From contig NC_065542.1 of the NCBI RefSeq assembly GCF_932294415.1, positions 43,923,942-43,987,941 on the forward strand: a stretch of DNA of 64,000 bases, given 5' to 3'. The position numbers and the translations under genes were made by a program. This stretch comes from Quercus robur (taxonomy: Eukaryota; Streptophyta; Magnoliopsida; Fagales; Fagaceae). This document shows positions 1 through 12,619 of the stretch, in pieces (the stretch's first letter is position 1; each line of letters opens with the position of its first letter). The notes below the pieces were generated by a model, which was not told the origin of the DNA, did not search any database, and saw only the letters and a list, made by a program, of their open reading frames with translations.

Positions 1-583
1 GACATTTTGTTTAGACTCTACACTTTTTTGTTACTATTTATAAGTCATTCTTGCCAACGAAGTTGCAAATAATTTGTGATCGGAAAAATAAAATGACAAT
101 TGGAAATAAAATAAATTGAAAACTTAAGAAAGAAAGTATGCATCCATTTCAAAGAAGAGAACTACAATGGGCAAATTTTGAAGACTGTCAAAAAATCCTG
201 TGTTTTTTTTTCTTTGCCTACTTTAAAACATAAAGAAGAAATAAAGAAAAATTCCATGAATAAATTAAAGTACTTCAAAATTTATGAAAGAATTTACCTG
301 GTGCTATAAAAGATACAGGTTGGTGTTTAACAATCTGCCATGATAACAAACTTGCATAACTTTAAGAATTCTTTTATTCACATATTATTCCAATATCTTC
401 AATCAAACATTGTGCACAGTATATGCCTCAAATGGCCTCTGAAACAATTTTAAAAAAAAAACTTGGAACAGTTTATTGCTTGTTGTGGGCAAGTAATCTA
501 TTACTTATTTAAAAGGGAAAAAGAAGAGTCATCTGAAACCATGAGGCAAACCATCATCAAAGTTCAGAGAATAGCTGTGAAGA
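1..583. other. 3' flank of the first gene, no other gene seen
   Basis: AT-rich sequence downstream of the stop codon of the minus-strand gene that ends at 584. It should contain that gene's 3' UTR and polyadenylation region. No open frame with protein character, no RNA gene and no clear transposon end was seen. Confidence 0.5.
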
Positions 584-3500
584 TCATAGCTGTACTGTGC
601 ACTGCTCCTTTGCTGATTCAAAGCTTGCTTCCACTGTGACTTGAACTTCCAAACCAACTGCCTCAACACATATGATCCATGGCAACAATCCAATGGTGCT
701 CTTCTTTTGCCACTCAAAAGTGTGAATCCAGACCCAGCACTTGCAATTCTCTTCCTCAACTTCCAGAACTGCATTCTCCTGAAGCTACACATGGTTGATA
801 TTTTCATTTTAGCTCCAAATTCCCACTAATTTCAATGAGGGCTTGTATTGCTAGAACTAGAGGTAGTGAAGCACCAAGAGTCTTATACTCCAGAGAAAAC
901 ATAAAGATTACACTTCCAACTTGTAACTGTCAACTTTTATTAGCAAGCATTGCATCATACATGTCACCATTCCATTAGAGAAAGGACCCTTTATCATCAT
1001 CTATCCATCCAACTTAGCTTTTCCCCAGTCAGAAACGGCCCCAGCTTAGAGAGAGAGTGTTGAAGACTTGGCTTTAGTGATGTAGCATCAGTAGTGGTGA
1101 TTGAGCACTTTTTTGAATAGATAGCCTTAAAAAAAGTTGGCACTGTTTGTTTTTTGTGATCTTTTCTTCTATTTTACTCAAAGATATGGTAAACTTTCCC
1201 CAGAAGAGTCACCAAAGAAAAAGCACTAAAGCAGTAGGATGAGGTCTTCCTTACGTAAATCATCACACCGTCCATATCTAAATTACCTATGAAATAGCCT
1301 GCTTAAACACATCAGTTTTTTCTAACTTTATGGCTTTTTGCATGGAAAGTTTGGTCATGCTTTTTTTATAAAGAAGGCCCACAAAATATGCAAAGTAAAA
1401 GGAAAAACGTTGGAAGAGAGTGATAACTGATGCATTAAAATGAATAAAAAAAAAATTAATAAGAAATATATACAGATCTTATCTAAGGATAGTAGATACA
1501 GAACAAGAAATGTTAGGCATAAAATAGAATTGATTTTTCACACATACATGCACAACAGACAAACATGACCTTCCTCTAAATAGTAATTCAACACAAAATC
1601 CTTTCTACCTACCAAACACACAGAGGCAAATCACTACTGCACATGGAATGAATATGAGGGAAGTAACAAAATTAGAATCACTGAAACATATATTAAATTT
1701 AGCATACAGAATTCAAACCACTTAAGCAAATATTTATCAAAACGATTTCAACATGAGATTGAAATAAAACACAAATAAAAAGTTTAGTAAGCTATTCATA
1801 TTCATGATATTTAAACAAGTTCAAGTTAGACATACCAGAAACACATCCCTTCCTACGCATTGCATTTAGATTGCATGGGGTAGCTTTATTATGCAATTTT
1901 AAAAATTTTTTTTTTTTTTCCCTTTTGTTGATCTGTATCCTCCAAAGGAAAGTCACCTCATCTCCATATGGACATTTTGAGCACTGCAAATAATTTGCAT
2001 TAAAAAATATTAGCAAAAAGGCCCGAGAAAGAGTACTCAAAAACAAAATACAGGTTCTTACAGTAATCTAGCCAACTATCAAGCACTACTGGCATCATGC
2101 TTTAGATGAGGGCCCAGTACATGAAAGATGTAGAGGCACCAAATTCTCTCAGCAAGTTCACCTGAGAAGAAATGAAATTTAATTTCTTGTATACTTTTAG
2201 CAATAAATTACGCTTTTTGATCTGAAACTTGAACATGGAATATAGTCATTTATAAATTATACTACCAAAAAATGTCAGGCCTTAGTCTTACACCAAAAGC
2301 CACAGGTCGTGGATTTGAGTCTAGGTATCAGCCTCTCCAAAAACAATTGGGGGTGAAGCTGCCTACCAATCACCTCTTCCAAACCCGCAAAAATAGAAGT
2401 ATTGTACACTGGCTACACCCTTTTTATAAATTATACCACCAAAGCACATGGCGTAGTGAATAGAAAACTTATGGGAATAATAATGAGTACGAAAATATTA
2501 GAGATGCATTATTTTCTCCGCATGTGCACACGAGCTAGAATCCAGGGTCTATTCAGACAATTTCCACTAGTTCACTGGGCAAGGTTCAACTAGTTCAAGT
2601 ACACGGCAGAATGAGAAAAATGTTATTAAAAGTAACAATATTGTGACTCAATTTCAACTTAATTTTCATATATGTATGCAAAAGATGTGCAGGCAAAGTA
2701 ACTATCAAACAACAGAAGTGTCCATGTATCGAATGGAAAAAGTGTCCATGAGCACAAAGTGTCTCATCGAGTCCACTTGTTATATTTATCACAATGTCCA
2801 AAAAATCTACTGAATACTGAATAGCCTACCGATCTTAAGATAAATCTACTGATTATTTCACAATGTCCTTGCATTAAATCACATACTGAGGTGTTCAATT
2901 TATAGATACTAATCACAGAATCCTAAACTAAGTGATGCATGAAGCACGATGACATATATATGTTAAAATAGTTATATTTAATTTAGAAGTCAATTGGATT
3001 TTATGTTAGGTCGTTTTAGTAAATTAGGTTATTAGTATTTTATTTTATTTCCTAAAGCAGAGGTTATTTGTAATTCAGCAATTGGGATTTCCTAAGCCAG
3101 TTAGAATTAGAGTATCATAGTAGTCTACATAAGCACACTATTGTACTTTAATGGAGAAAGTTCATAGTTTTCTTGTTCAATAAAATTTCCATTGAAACTT
3201 TTCCAATAGTCTGATGCTGATTTCAGCCAACCATAAATGTTGATTCCTATGTTTTGTTTTCCCTTTTTTGGTGCCAATTCCAAGCAAGCCTAGGTGCTAA
3301 TTCCTAGGTTATTTTTCCTTATTTATGTTATTCAATTCCCGTGTTGCATCAGTTTTGGTTTTGTCCTGCATGAAATTTTGGTATCAAATCTCATTGTTCT
3401 ACGTCACTAAGATAAATCTACAGAGGATGCCCAGATTTCTCTGTATGTACCACACAGAAGCGGTGGATAAAAGAAAAGGTGGGTGTTATTGATTAAGTAT

Positions 3501-6500
3501 ACTCACAGTCCTTGTGTTCCTCCGTATCTTTAGAACAATTGCAGCATCTGCATAACAGAATAAATGCAAATTTCTAATTTGTAAACGGAAGTATTGTTTC
3601 ACAAGTATCAAATATGTGGAAACACATTACTGAGGGAAAAGAAGAAACAAATACAAAACCTTGTCATTGAAAATTTTCCTTTGAACTGAGTCTCAATTTC
3701 GCTCAAATACAACCTTAAAAATGGTGACCTGCAAAGTTTTGCCATCATATGATGCCAAAAAAAAAAAAAAAAAAAGTCAACCGAAAAAAAATATATAATG
3801 TTTTAACATAAGTTTCCAAAGCTGATTTTGAAAAAGGCATCTAAATCTCATGGAAACTGAACTAGTCAAATATGGAGATGCCACTACAATTACGCAACAA
3901 TCAATTGCAACTATTTCTCCTAAACTTTTTTTTATTTATAACATAGGGAACCTTTCTAAAGAAGAGCCCTTTGAACTCGCCTCTAACCAGTAAAACCTAT
4001 GGGAAACTGACCCCACCCACCTATTTCCCCTAAAATATGAGGGCACTTACAATGTACACTTTAAACTGTTTTTGCAATCAACATCCTAATTTTCAATTAA
4101 TTTGCAAGGTTCATCCACCATCTAAATTAGTGTCTAATGTAACATATCAGTGACCAGCATGTTGATTGTAGAATTTTTGTAGTTTAAGATGGATAACAAC
4201 CCACTCATCTGTTAATTTAGACATTTATTTGGACAATGAGGTGAAAAATGCAAATTAATCTCATGTTCGGATGCTTCATGTAAAATTTTGTAGTTTTGGG
4301 TGCACATTACATATGCAACCAAAAATTTAGGATTGAAATTGTGATTAACCATGCATTAAACATTAGGTCCTTAGTAAAAATTATTGAAATCTATCTCGTT
4401 TCAATCCAATCCCTGTGAAAATAAAATGAACTGATACAAATTTCATCTTTCATGCATTAATTACAAAGAACAATCATTGGAATACCAGGATGGAATTGCA
4501 GCTGCTGCAAGGGCAGGGGATAATTTCCATAGTTGATGTAGTTGACCACCCAGCACTCCAGTCAGATAATCAAGAATGCTACTTTCCTGGTTTAAAACAC
4601 CAAAATCAACAATAAACAGTCAAACAGTGGCCCTTTTTGGACTGCTAAAACAATAAAGCTCCGTTTGGATACGACTCATGTCTGCTGCGTTTGTGTTTTT
4701 ACGTTTTTTTTTTTTTTTTTTAGCTCAGCGCCTCTTGCACTGTTCATGGGACATGAACAGTGCATTTAGGCCAATGAACAGTAACCCACGCCTCTACAGT
4801 AACCTTTTTATTATTTTTTTATTGTTTTCAGTTTTGAACAAAATAAGCGATATCCAAACGCACACTAAGAGTAAACATAAGCAAAGAAAAAAGTTGATCT
4901 TGAAGCTGGATGATTATAGCATTGACTGAGAAGAACAAAGTACAAATTGACTCAAATGATTTCATATTGAAATTAGTGCAGGATGCAAATCATGATGATC
5001 TGCATTTAGAAATGCCAACATTTCCCTCAAATAACTTTCAATTGTTAAAGAGTTTAATTATTCTGACCCAACAAATGCGTCAGCCACACCTATGCTATAT
5101 CCCAAAAAGGCCTAATTACAATCCAAATCAACCTAGTACACAGCCAATAACACCATCACTGTCCAAAAAATCAACACAATTTGAGATATTACATTAATCT
5201 AGTAGGAAAGAAAGACGCGACTCGCAGGCTATTTTTTAAAATGGAACAATTTTCAGTCAAATAAAATAACCAAAATATAGCCAATAAATATCGTTTATAT
5301 CCAAATGACATGAGCGTACCCACACACAACAGAAAAGAAGAAAGAAAAAGGGACATCCCTTGAAACGAGTATGCTACGTCAAAGAAAAAATCTTGATGGT
5401 TGTAATATTTGGTATGGTGGTATACATATTTCTTCAGGCATAGACTTTTTTCTCTTTTGATCATATAAAATCTTTGCAATTGCAGATGCAGCACAATATT
5501 CACCTGAGGTGACTGTGACGCCTGCCATAAGCAAGGATTCAGCCATGCAGGCCTCCAACATTAGCCACCAAAACCTCAGGTGGGCTAAGGTTTAGGAGAA
5601 TTCGTGGATCTAGGATTTAGGGCTTAAAAATGGCTAGTGTTTGATGAGTTTTTTATGGCTATTTGATGGGTAAAGTACATGAGGTTTAAGGTTTCAGTAG
5701 GTAAGAGAAAATATTTGATTTAGAGTTAAAAAAAGCTAAGGAGCAGAATTTCAATTTCTCTACCATCTGTGAACAGTACTTATAAACAATACACATGAAA
5801 CATGCATGTTAATATAAAAATTTATTCGAAACCACTCTATCTCTAAGAACTAAGAAGCAACATGGACATGACATGACATGGGATGGAACATATCAATTCT
5901 TGAAAAATTAAGCCACAACATAGTGGGGATATGACAATTAATATATAGGGTAAATTCCATTAACATATCCTAAGGTTTGGGCTAATGCCAGCCAAGTCCA
6001 AGACATTCCAAAACTGACCAATTTGGTCCCTAAAACCAACTCAATCCCTAAACATTGTTAGGCCCATTAATCATTTTTCTCAATTGTCTTAGGGACCAAG
6101 TTGGGTTTAGGAACCAAATTGATCAGTTTTGAAATGTCTTGGACATAATTGGCATTAACCAAAACCTCAAGGTATGTTAATGGAATTTACCCTAATATCT
6201 TTCGGTATATTTTATTTATTTTTAAGCATATTTTATTATTATTTTAAGTTTTCAAAATAAATAACAACTATCAAAATCTTTAAAATCATAGGAATTTTTA
6301 AAAAATTAAAAATATATACATATTTAAAAACATATCTAAAATAACAGGAATTTAATATATGTGTGTGTGTGCGCGCGCGCTTTTTCCTCCCAACACTTTG
6401 AAGACACACATGCAAGTGTCCCCAGCATGTCAATGCTTCTTAGCTCTACCTAATACCTTATGATGATAAATTTATGCCTTAGGCAGTGAAGTAAAAGTGT

Positions 6501-9500
6501 CAACAATATCCAAACTAAAGTTCATCAATCTTAAAGTAACAAATAAGCTAATAAATTTGTAACATTGAATCCAACAAATTCTTCTCATATTCTTGAACAT
6601 CATAAGATTTAATAGCAGAAAAGATATCTAATGATTGGAAAATTAGCAGAGAAATGAAAGGATTCATCAGTCTTGTTCAGCATATTTTCTCAGATCAAAC
6701 TTAAAGTTGAGGGAAGTTGGAAGAATATGCCAAGTAAGGTCAATCCTTCATATAGAAGGCCTCTTATAAAGAAAATGAATTGAAGGTAGTAGTAAATGTA
6801 AAATGCCACAACAAGATTAGATTTATCAAAAAATGCAAATACATTCCTGGAAACACTTTCAATAAGAATCAGCAGACTACACAGGCATGTGCTTTATTAT
6901 TTTCAATTTCAATTTTCAGACTTAAGATTTAAGTATAACAGTTACCTTTGAAATCATTGTTGAAATCATTGCTTCATCTGTAGAATTAAGACTTTGAGAT
7001 CTTCCAAAAACTAAACTGCACAACTCATGATATTGCTCTGAGATAGCAAGGGAATAATACGAAACATGCATGAAATGTTCAATTAGACAATTCCATCTGC
7101 TTGCAATGCATCCAAGTAACAAGAGCTCCTGGTTCAAGAAAACAACATGAATACATATAATAAGGAAATCACTTTCTGAAAAATATTCTCTTGAAGGTTC
7201 AATCCATTTAATAAGTCTTGAAACAAACTGTTCATATAAAACCATATATGACCAAAATTAAGCTTGGCCAAGCAGAGTAGCAGTCCCACAAGGAACCAAA
7301 AAATATTTTAATTAATCAAACTCAGTTCATATCTAAGAGAAAGGTTTGATATCTTAAGCAAGGGGTACATAGATGAAAAACCCCACAGATTGACCTTAGC
7401 TGCACAATTAATTCTAAATTTTCAATTACAACAATGTTTTACCCCATAGTTTCAAAAATATTACACTTTGAACCCCTAGTTGTAGTAACTAAAAGTAAAA
7501 GAAACCTAGAAAATACCTAGGGCCCTATTTAGGACTAAAATTACTTCCATGTAGATCATAGGTGTCCTTTGACACCAAAAAAGATCATAAAACGATGCAC
7601 TCCTGTGTAAAAGATCCTAACAAATACACATAGTATAATGGAGATCTATCAATTAGCGGTTTTTCTTACATCGTTTTCAAAACACTGCTTAACATTCACA
7701 TGAAAAAATTTTATTGCCCAGATACGTCTCAAGTATTACCTGGGTTTTTTTCCCCCTTCTAGTTAACAAAGACAAAGACTTGCTAAGGGTCTAAATTGAA
7801 AGAATTTTAAAACTACAGGGTAAACATTGATGCAATTAAAATTTCAGGATTCTATTTGACACTGATGTAAACTTTAAAGTTTATTATGTGATTATGTCGA
7901 ACGAAAATATTTTCCATTCCAATGCACTGAAATTGAAACATAAAACTTCAAGATATGGCTTGATTCCCATAACTTAGGCCAAGAGCAACACTTCAAAAAT
8001 AGGGTTCCATACTTTTCTAATAGTAAGGTAAGCACTTAGCATTTAAAGTTTAAACACTTTTGCTCTCTCTAATAACTCATAGATCACAGAATCCATCACA
8101 GCATTATAGATTAGCATCAAACATAAAGGTGAGAGAGAGACAGAGACAGAGACAGAATTTAATGTTCTCGCTCCTAATAAACCTAAATGAAGATAGTTTG
8201 TACTGTAGCTGACTACTTTGATCACTAATACATAACGGATGAAAACCTGTAGAATAGTAACTTTTTTCATGTCTTATAGGAAGCTCAAAACGCATGCACC
8301 CTAAGGTACCTAATTGTGTAGCCTTAAAAGCCAACCTAGGGACCAATAGTACCTAGATGCATCTGTGAGCAATTTTACATGATTGCTAGTAATAAATTGA
8401 AGTATGATTGTGCAAGCAAAAATGAGACTTGTAGAGGTATAGGAACCTCAAAAGACAAGCACCACAATTACCCATACTTCAATTTTTTTTCTTTTTTGTT
8501 TTATATTGGTAAGTTGCAAACGTACCCAATGGGTTTTGAACCCACAACCTCACCCTGCACCTTACTCTTACAAGGAGAGGAGATACCATTTGAGCTAGAG
8601 CTCATTGGTGTCGATGATTAGCAATTTTAGAATCATTTCTAGATTCTTTCTTTCCTCAGCCATGCAATATATTGAGAAGTCCATTGTGCTTTCTGGTGCA
8701 TCTACATATCAAGCATACATATATGTTTATGTGCTTGTGCTTGTGCTTGGGCATTTTCACTCAATATGGATTCATACAGATGAGGAGGATAGAATGCTTT
8801 GGAGCCTAGGTAAGGAGTTGACAGATGCTTTAGTGTCAGGTCTTTTTACAAGGTGTTGAGAGACAGGCTACTTGGATTTCCCCTGGAAAGCTATTTGGCA
8901 GGTTAAAATCCTGAGCATGGTTGCTTTTTTTTGTGTGGGCTGCAACATGGGGGAAAGTACTTACTATAGATAAATTAGTGAAAAGTGGCATAATGTTGGA
9001 GAATAAATGAGTTGTGTGAAAATAGTGAAGAAACTATAGATCATTTGTTGTGACATTGTCCTCTGGCAATGGGGTTATGGAACTTCATCTTACAACCTTT
9101 TGGAGTAACTTGGGTCGTGCCTATGACATTGTAAGAAATGTTACAAGTATGGCGACGGCAACCAAAATCATTCAGACATAGGGTATGGACTATGGAATGC
9201 GGTTCCAAGAGGTTTAATGAGGTTTGATTGGAGGGAGCATAATAGGAGAATTTTTTAAGACAAAAGTAGCCTCTACCCCTAAGATTCACTTGCAATTTAT
9301 AACTTCACTTGTTCACTGGACATCTGTAGAGCCAAATAGACCTTCTACCCTCCATTACTTTATAAAATTTGTTTGTGTAATTTTATTTGAACTAAGGGTA
9401 TGTGACCGGTGTACCCCTTAGATTCTTTGTTCAATTTTCAATTCTTTTTTAATAAGATATTTTTATTACCTATAAAAAAATAAAAATAAAAATCATGCAA

Positions 9501-12500
9501 AGTTGCAAACAATATGAAGACAAAAAATAAACCTTTTAACAAATATTCATTAAACTATGGCAAATATGTCACTGTAATTTATTTATTGAAATTAACCGAC
9601 TTACAATTGTTTCACTAAAACCATTATCACTGCTTTTGGCTGAAACATTCAGTCCCTGAAAAACTTGTATCCACTGAACCTTAGGAGCAGAAAATATCAA
9701 GCTGGCACCTGAGACTAATCTAACAGTTCTCTTATCAAGAAAATATGAGAGATTTCTTGATTTCCAGTGATTCCATGTGATAAACTCCAGTAATGGTTCT
9801 ACATTCCTGGGGAGAAAAAGGCCAAATACATTCATTCAGGCCAAGCAACAATTAATCCTAAAATTTATCCTCATTCGAGTTCAATTTTCATGAAAAAATT
9901 CAACAAACTGCATACCAGTAGACAAGTTGGTTAGCACACCAGAAAAATAAAATAAAACTCACATTAGTCTGAAATAGAATTGGCCATTATACTAATCATC
10001 GGAACTTAAAGAGCCAATTTCTTTTGTATCAGTGATTCAGTCTCAAAACCTTTGTCTGAAAGAATAATGCCATATTAAGGTTGCACTATGTGCCATATTC
10101 AGTCTCTAAACCTTTGTCTGGTTATATTCAGTAGTTATCGTTTTTTCTCAAAAATGAATATAAACACAACTCTGAGTCAAAACTGCTAAAATGGCAGGTC
10201 AATGAGCTCCCAAGTGAATCAAGGGTTTTAGCATTCTCAGAAAATGGTAAATATAATGGAAACAAACATATAACATCTCTGAGTTCAGCATCAACTATGC
10301 TATTAGTGTCTATCATTGAGGAAAACTAGGTCTTATGATGCAAAAACCAAGAAACAAGTAAACATTGAAATTTATTTTCTCAGGACAGATGATGGTGGCA
10401 ACAGTAGAAGCATAGATTTTATCACCTTTTATGCCTAGAAAATAGTACCCATAGCCAACATTCAGTGATATTAATGAGAATAAGCATGATCTACATTCAA
10501 TATGTCCATGAATAGCAAATGCAACAGTAGCTATATCTGAACATTTATTTTTTAATGACAGCCCAGAAATTTCTGATTATGCATAGTGTTCTGCCCTGCT
10601 AAACCAAGATCCAATACATAAGTAAACATTTGTTACAACCAGATCAACTGCCAACATATTAAACTCCAATAAAAAATCTTCATCTATGATAACCCCAAGA
10701 AGAAAAGGAGGGAGGGGGGGGGGGAATGGGGGGATGAAGATACAGCAAAGCAAAATCTTTCTTTAAAGTGGTTATTTAAGAATTTATTTGATGCAGAACA
10801 GAAAATTGACTTTTTGTCTAATGAATTGACACTTGCAATAATCACATTGATTAATAAGTAACTAGGCACCCGAACCATATAAAATTTTATGACATTTTGT
10901 AGACTTCATAGCAACAACAACAACAACAAAATGTTTACTATGTTGGAGCTTTTTCATTCCTTACTTATAAACAACAAAGATACAACTTACGTTGGAGCTT
11001 TTTCATGCTTTAGTTGTTCATTGAGTAACTTATTGTCAGACTCACTGTTATGTCTTATGGTGTTCAAAATAATATCTAAGCCTGTCTCTACTGCTGATAT
11101 GCAAGACACTGCACACTTCCTCTTCAAAATCTCTTGCAGAGCATACTTTGTAAGATCATCACCAATGCTTTTTTCATTCTTCTTAATTGGAGCCATTTCC
11201 CGAGATGAAATAACTGAATCCTTCAAAAAATCCTTCTCATCTGGAACTGAAATAAGTGAACTATTCTGCAGAGTCAATTTCTTCAGATATGCATTTAGGC
11301 AATCATGCTCCGTTTCTAATAGCTCATCAAGCTCCATCTCAATAACTGCAGTCAGAAACTCTCTGAGATGTGCAACCCTCAAAGGTAAAGTATGGACAAG
11401 ATGTTCTAATACATATCCACGCGCCTTAGCAAGAGTAGTAGATGATAAATGTGCAAGACCCTTATATAACAAAGCAATCACGTAGAATTTGTTAGAAGTA
11501 ATAATTAATTTTAAAATCAAGGTACATAAACAAAACACCATCCACAACCTGAGGGAAAGACGCATCAGAAGTCATTTCAGATAGAGCTGCATCAAGTTCC
11601 TCCACCGAGTCTTGGTAAGCATCTGAGCCACTCAAACGGCTAAACACCTAGACATTTTTTTTTTTTTTTGGGATTGTTAAGAACACCTAGACATTATTTC
11701 TAGAAAAAAAAAATTATGCAAAGCGAGTTAAAAACAAAGAACTGACTCATATCCTTGTATAAAAAGCAAAACCAAATATAAAGTTCAATTGCAAAGATAT
11801 AACAAATGTGAACACATTTGTTAGTGAAAAACAGCATTCAACCCCATGACCAACACAACAAACAAAATGTACCCTAAAAAACAGCAATCGATTAAGGTAT
11901 CCCATTAACAAAACAAAAAGGGTTTCAAAAATCAAAAGGGGCATGACATACAGATGAGACTTTTTTTTTTTTATTAAGTATGACATACAGATGAGACTTC
12001 TGAATACTATATCAATTATCATCAACTGATTGAAATCTTTGGTGCAAACTTTCTTGGAGAAAGTCACAAGTAAAAGGGTATCCTTTTTTTTTTTTTATCT
12101 TCAAAGCACTTGTGGAAAATCCATAGAACAGCACAGATACAAATCTAAAATAAAATAAGGAGTCAGTTAACATCTTGCCAAAAGTTAAATTTTGAAAAAT
12201 GGGACAACAATCATTAGGTGGAACCATAGAAATTGGCTCAACAAAAGAACAAAAATGATGTGGATTACATTTTCCTACGAAATTAATATGTGCTAGGAAC
12301 AAAATAATTTCAAAACAACAAACATATGCTTAATCATCAAAATCTCAATACTTAAGAGAATCTTAATAAAATCCCACGAAACCAATAGTCCAATAACATA
12401 AACGGATAAACCCCAACCACACACACAATTAGAGAGAGGAAGGTTACTGACATTTTCGAAGAAGAGGCCCCAGTGGAAGATTTTCTTGATGTTTTGGGCG

Positions 12501-12619
12501 TCCCAGTGGGCAATACGACCAGAAGACTGATACCCAGATGCTAAAATCAGTATATCTACAAACCCTTTTGTCAGTTTCACCATTTCCTCCAAGCTTATAT
12601 CAGGGTGCACCCACCCCAT
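584..12619 (-). CDS. Uncharacterised plant protein, 14 exons, 674 residues
   Basis: Exons on the minus strand: 12619-12452, 11647-11549, 11460-10991, 10861-10744, 10325-10168, 9806-9605, 7128-6946, 6449-6397, 5574-5446, 4925-4877, 4586-4486, 3728-3660, 3547-3507, 768-584. Each junction has AG/GT borders, the phases agree, and the total is 2025 nt (674 codons plus TGA). The start chosen is the ATG of MGWVHPDISL; a longer in-frame extension upstream looks like UTR. Residues 1-250 are helical and Leu-rich (for example LASGYQSSGRIAHWD). A cysteine cluster RCCNCSKDTEEHKD, then CKCW, lies about 75 to 45 residues from the C-terminus (LEVEEENCKCWVWIHTFEW). No signal peptide or clear membrane segment was seen. 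I do not recognise a characterised family; the N-terminus resembles conserved plant proteins of unknown function. The end of exon 5 could be 10171 instead of 10168, and exons 8 and 10 are short and the least certain. Several introns carry transposons. Confidence 0.72.
2270..2424 (+). repeat. Au-type tRNA-derived SINE with target duplication
   Basis: A 155-bp insert in the last intron of the uncharacterised gene. It has a B-box-like stretch (GGTCGTGGATTTGAGTC), then the body typical of plant Au SINEs (CAGCCTCTCC, GGGGGTGAAGCTGCCTA), and ends in a short T run. It is flanked by a 19-bp direct repeat, TATAAATTATACYACCAAA, at 2251-2269 and 2425-2443 with one mismatch. That is the expected mark of target-primed reverse transcription. 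It is an old, diverged copy with no coding capacity. Confidence 0.8.
2961..3390 (+). mobile_element. LTR fragment with a primer-binding-like site
   Basis: About 410 bp beginning TGTTAAAATAG and ending TGCA at 3370 has the TG...CA form of an LTR. Eight bases further on, 3379-3390 reads TGGTATCAAATC, close to the primer-binding site used by many plant Copia elements (initiator Met tRNA, TGGTATCAGAGC). The internal region is missing, so this is a truncated LTR in the last intron of the uncharacterised gene. No target duplication could be found. Confidence 0.5.
4658..4865. mobile_element. MITE, GTTTGGAT-type termini
   Basis: The element runs from GCTCCGTTTGGATAC to TATCCAAACGCACAC, inverted termini typical of short non-autonomous DNA transposons. 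Inside are a poly(T) run and paired copies of TGAACAGT in both orientations. It lies in an intron about 12 bp beyond the proposed exon 4925-4877 of the uncharacterised gene. The element at 43789-44126 has the same layout. Confidence 0.6.
5580..5800. repeat. Dispersed repeat shared with 35015-35200
   Basis: The order of motifs GTGGG(C/T)TAAGG, GGATCTAGG, TTTAG(A/G)GTTAAA and AACAGTA is shared with 35015-35200 in the SUVR gene. The copies are diverged. This copy abuts the exon at 5574-5446 of the uncharacterised gene, so that exon's acceptor lies next to transposon-derived sequence. Class unknown; a piece of an LTR element is possible. Confidence 0.4.
5946..6194. mobile_element. MITE, TAGGGTAAATT fold-back
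   Basis: A 249-bp fold-back whose arms are near-perfect inverted repeats: TAGGGTAAATTCCATTAAC at the left and its complement at the right. It is intronic in the uncharacterised gene and has no coding capacity. The target duplication is unclear because the flanks are TA-rich. Confidence 0.75.
8485..8608 (-). repeat. tRNA-derived SINE
   Basis: On the minus strand there is an A-box-like TAGCTCAAATGGT followed about 40 bases later by a B-box-like GGGTTCAAAACCC. A non-tRNA body and an A-rich 3' tail follow (the T-rich run near 8485 on the plus strand). No cloverleaf can be made, so it is a SINE head and not a functional tRNA. It is intronic in the uncharacterised gene. Confidence 0.6.
8755..9490 (+). 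pseudogene. 5'-truncated LINE remnant (zf-RVT region)
   Basis: Broken frames still show the C-terminal end of a plant L1-type polyprotein. FPWKAIWQVKIL and VAFFVWAATWGK are followed by ETIDHLL, then a stop where W is expected, then HCPLAMGLWNF: the zf-RVT cysteine/histidine region. An A-rich tail at 9474-9490 marks the 3' end. There are several stops and frameshifts. It is intronic in the uncharacterised gene, opposite to its transcription. Confidence 0.7.

Noticed and set aside
529-807. Minus-strand open frame of 92 codons at the end of the first gene
   Set aside because: It overlaps the real last exon in another frame. Phase from the preceding exon leads into FLEVEEENCKCWVW, ending at 584.
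6600-6760. Extra exon DLTWHILPTSLNFKFDLRKY on the minus strand
   Set aside because: The phase does not fit the exon before it, and no donor site precedes the stop. The exon at 6449-6397 fits instead.
8485-8608. tRNA gene
   Set aside because: A- and B-box-like motifs are present, but no cloverleaf or acceptor stem; A-rich tail indicates a SINE. The same holds for 25225-25310, 37122-37262 and 61185-61300.
10889-11485. Plus-strand open frame of 198 codons
   Set aside because: It is opposite exon 3 of the uncharacterised gene, whose phases and protein character are clear; the plus frame is a shadow.
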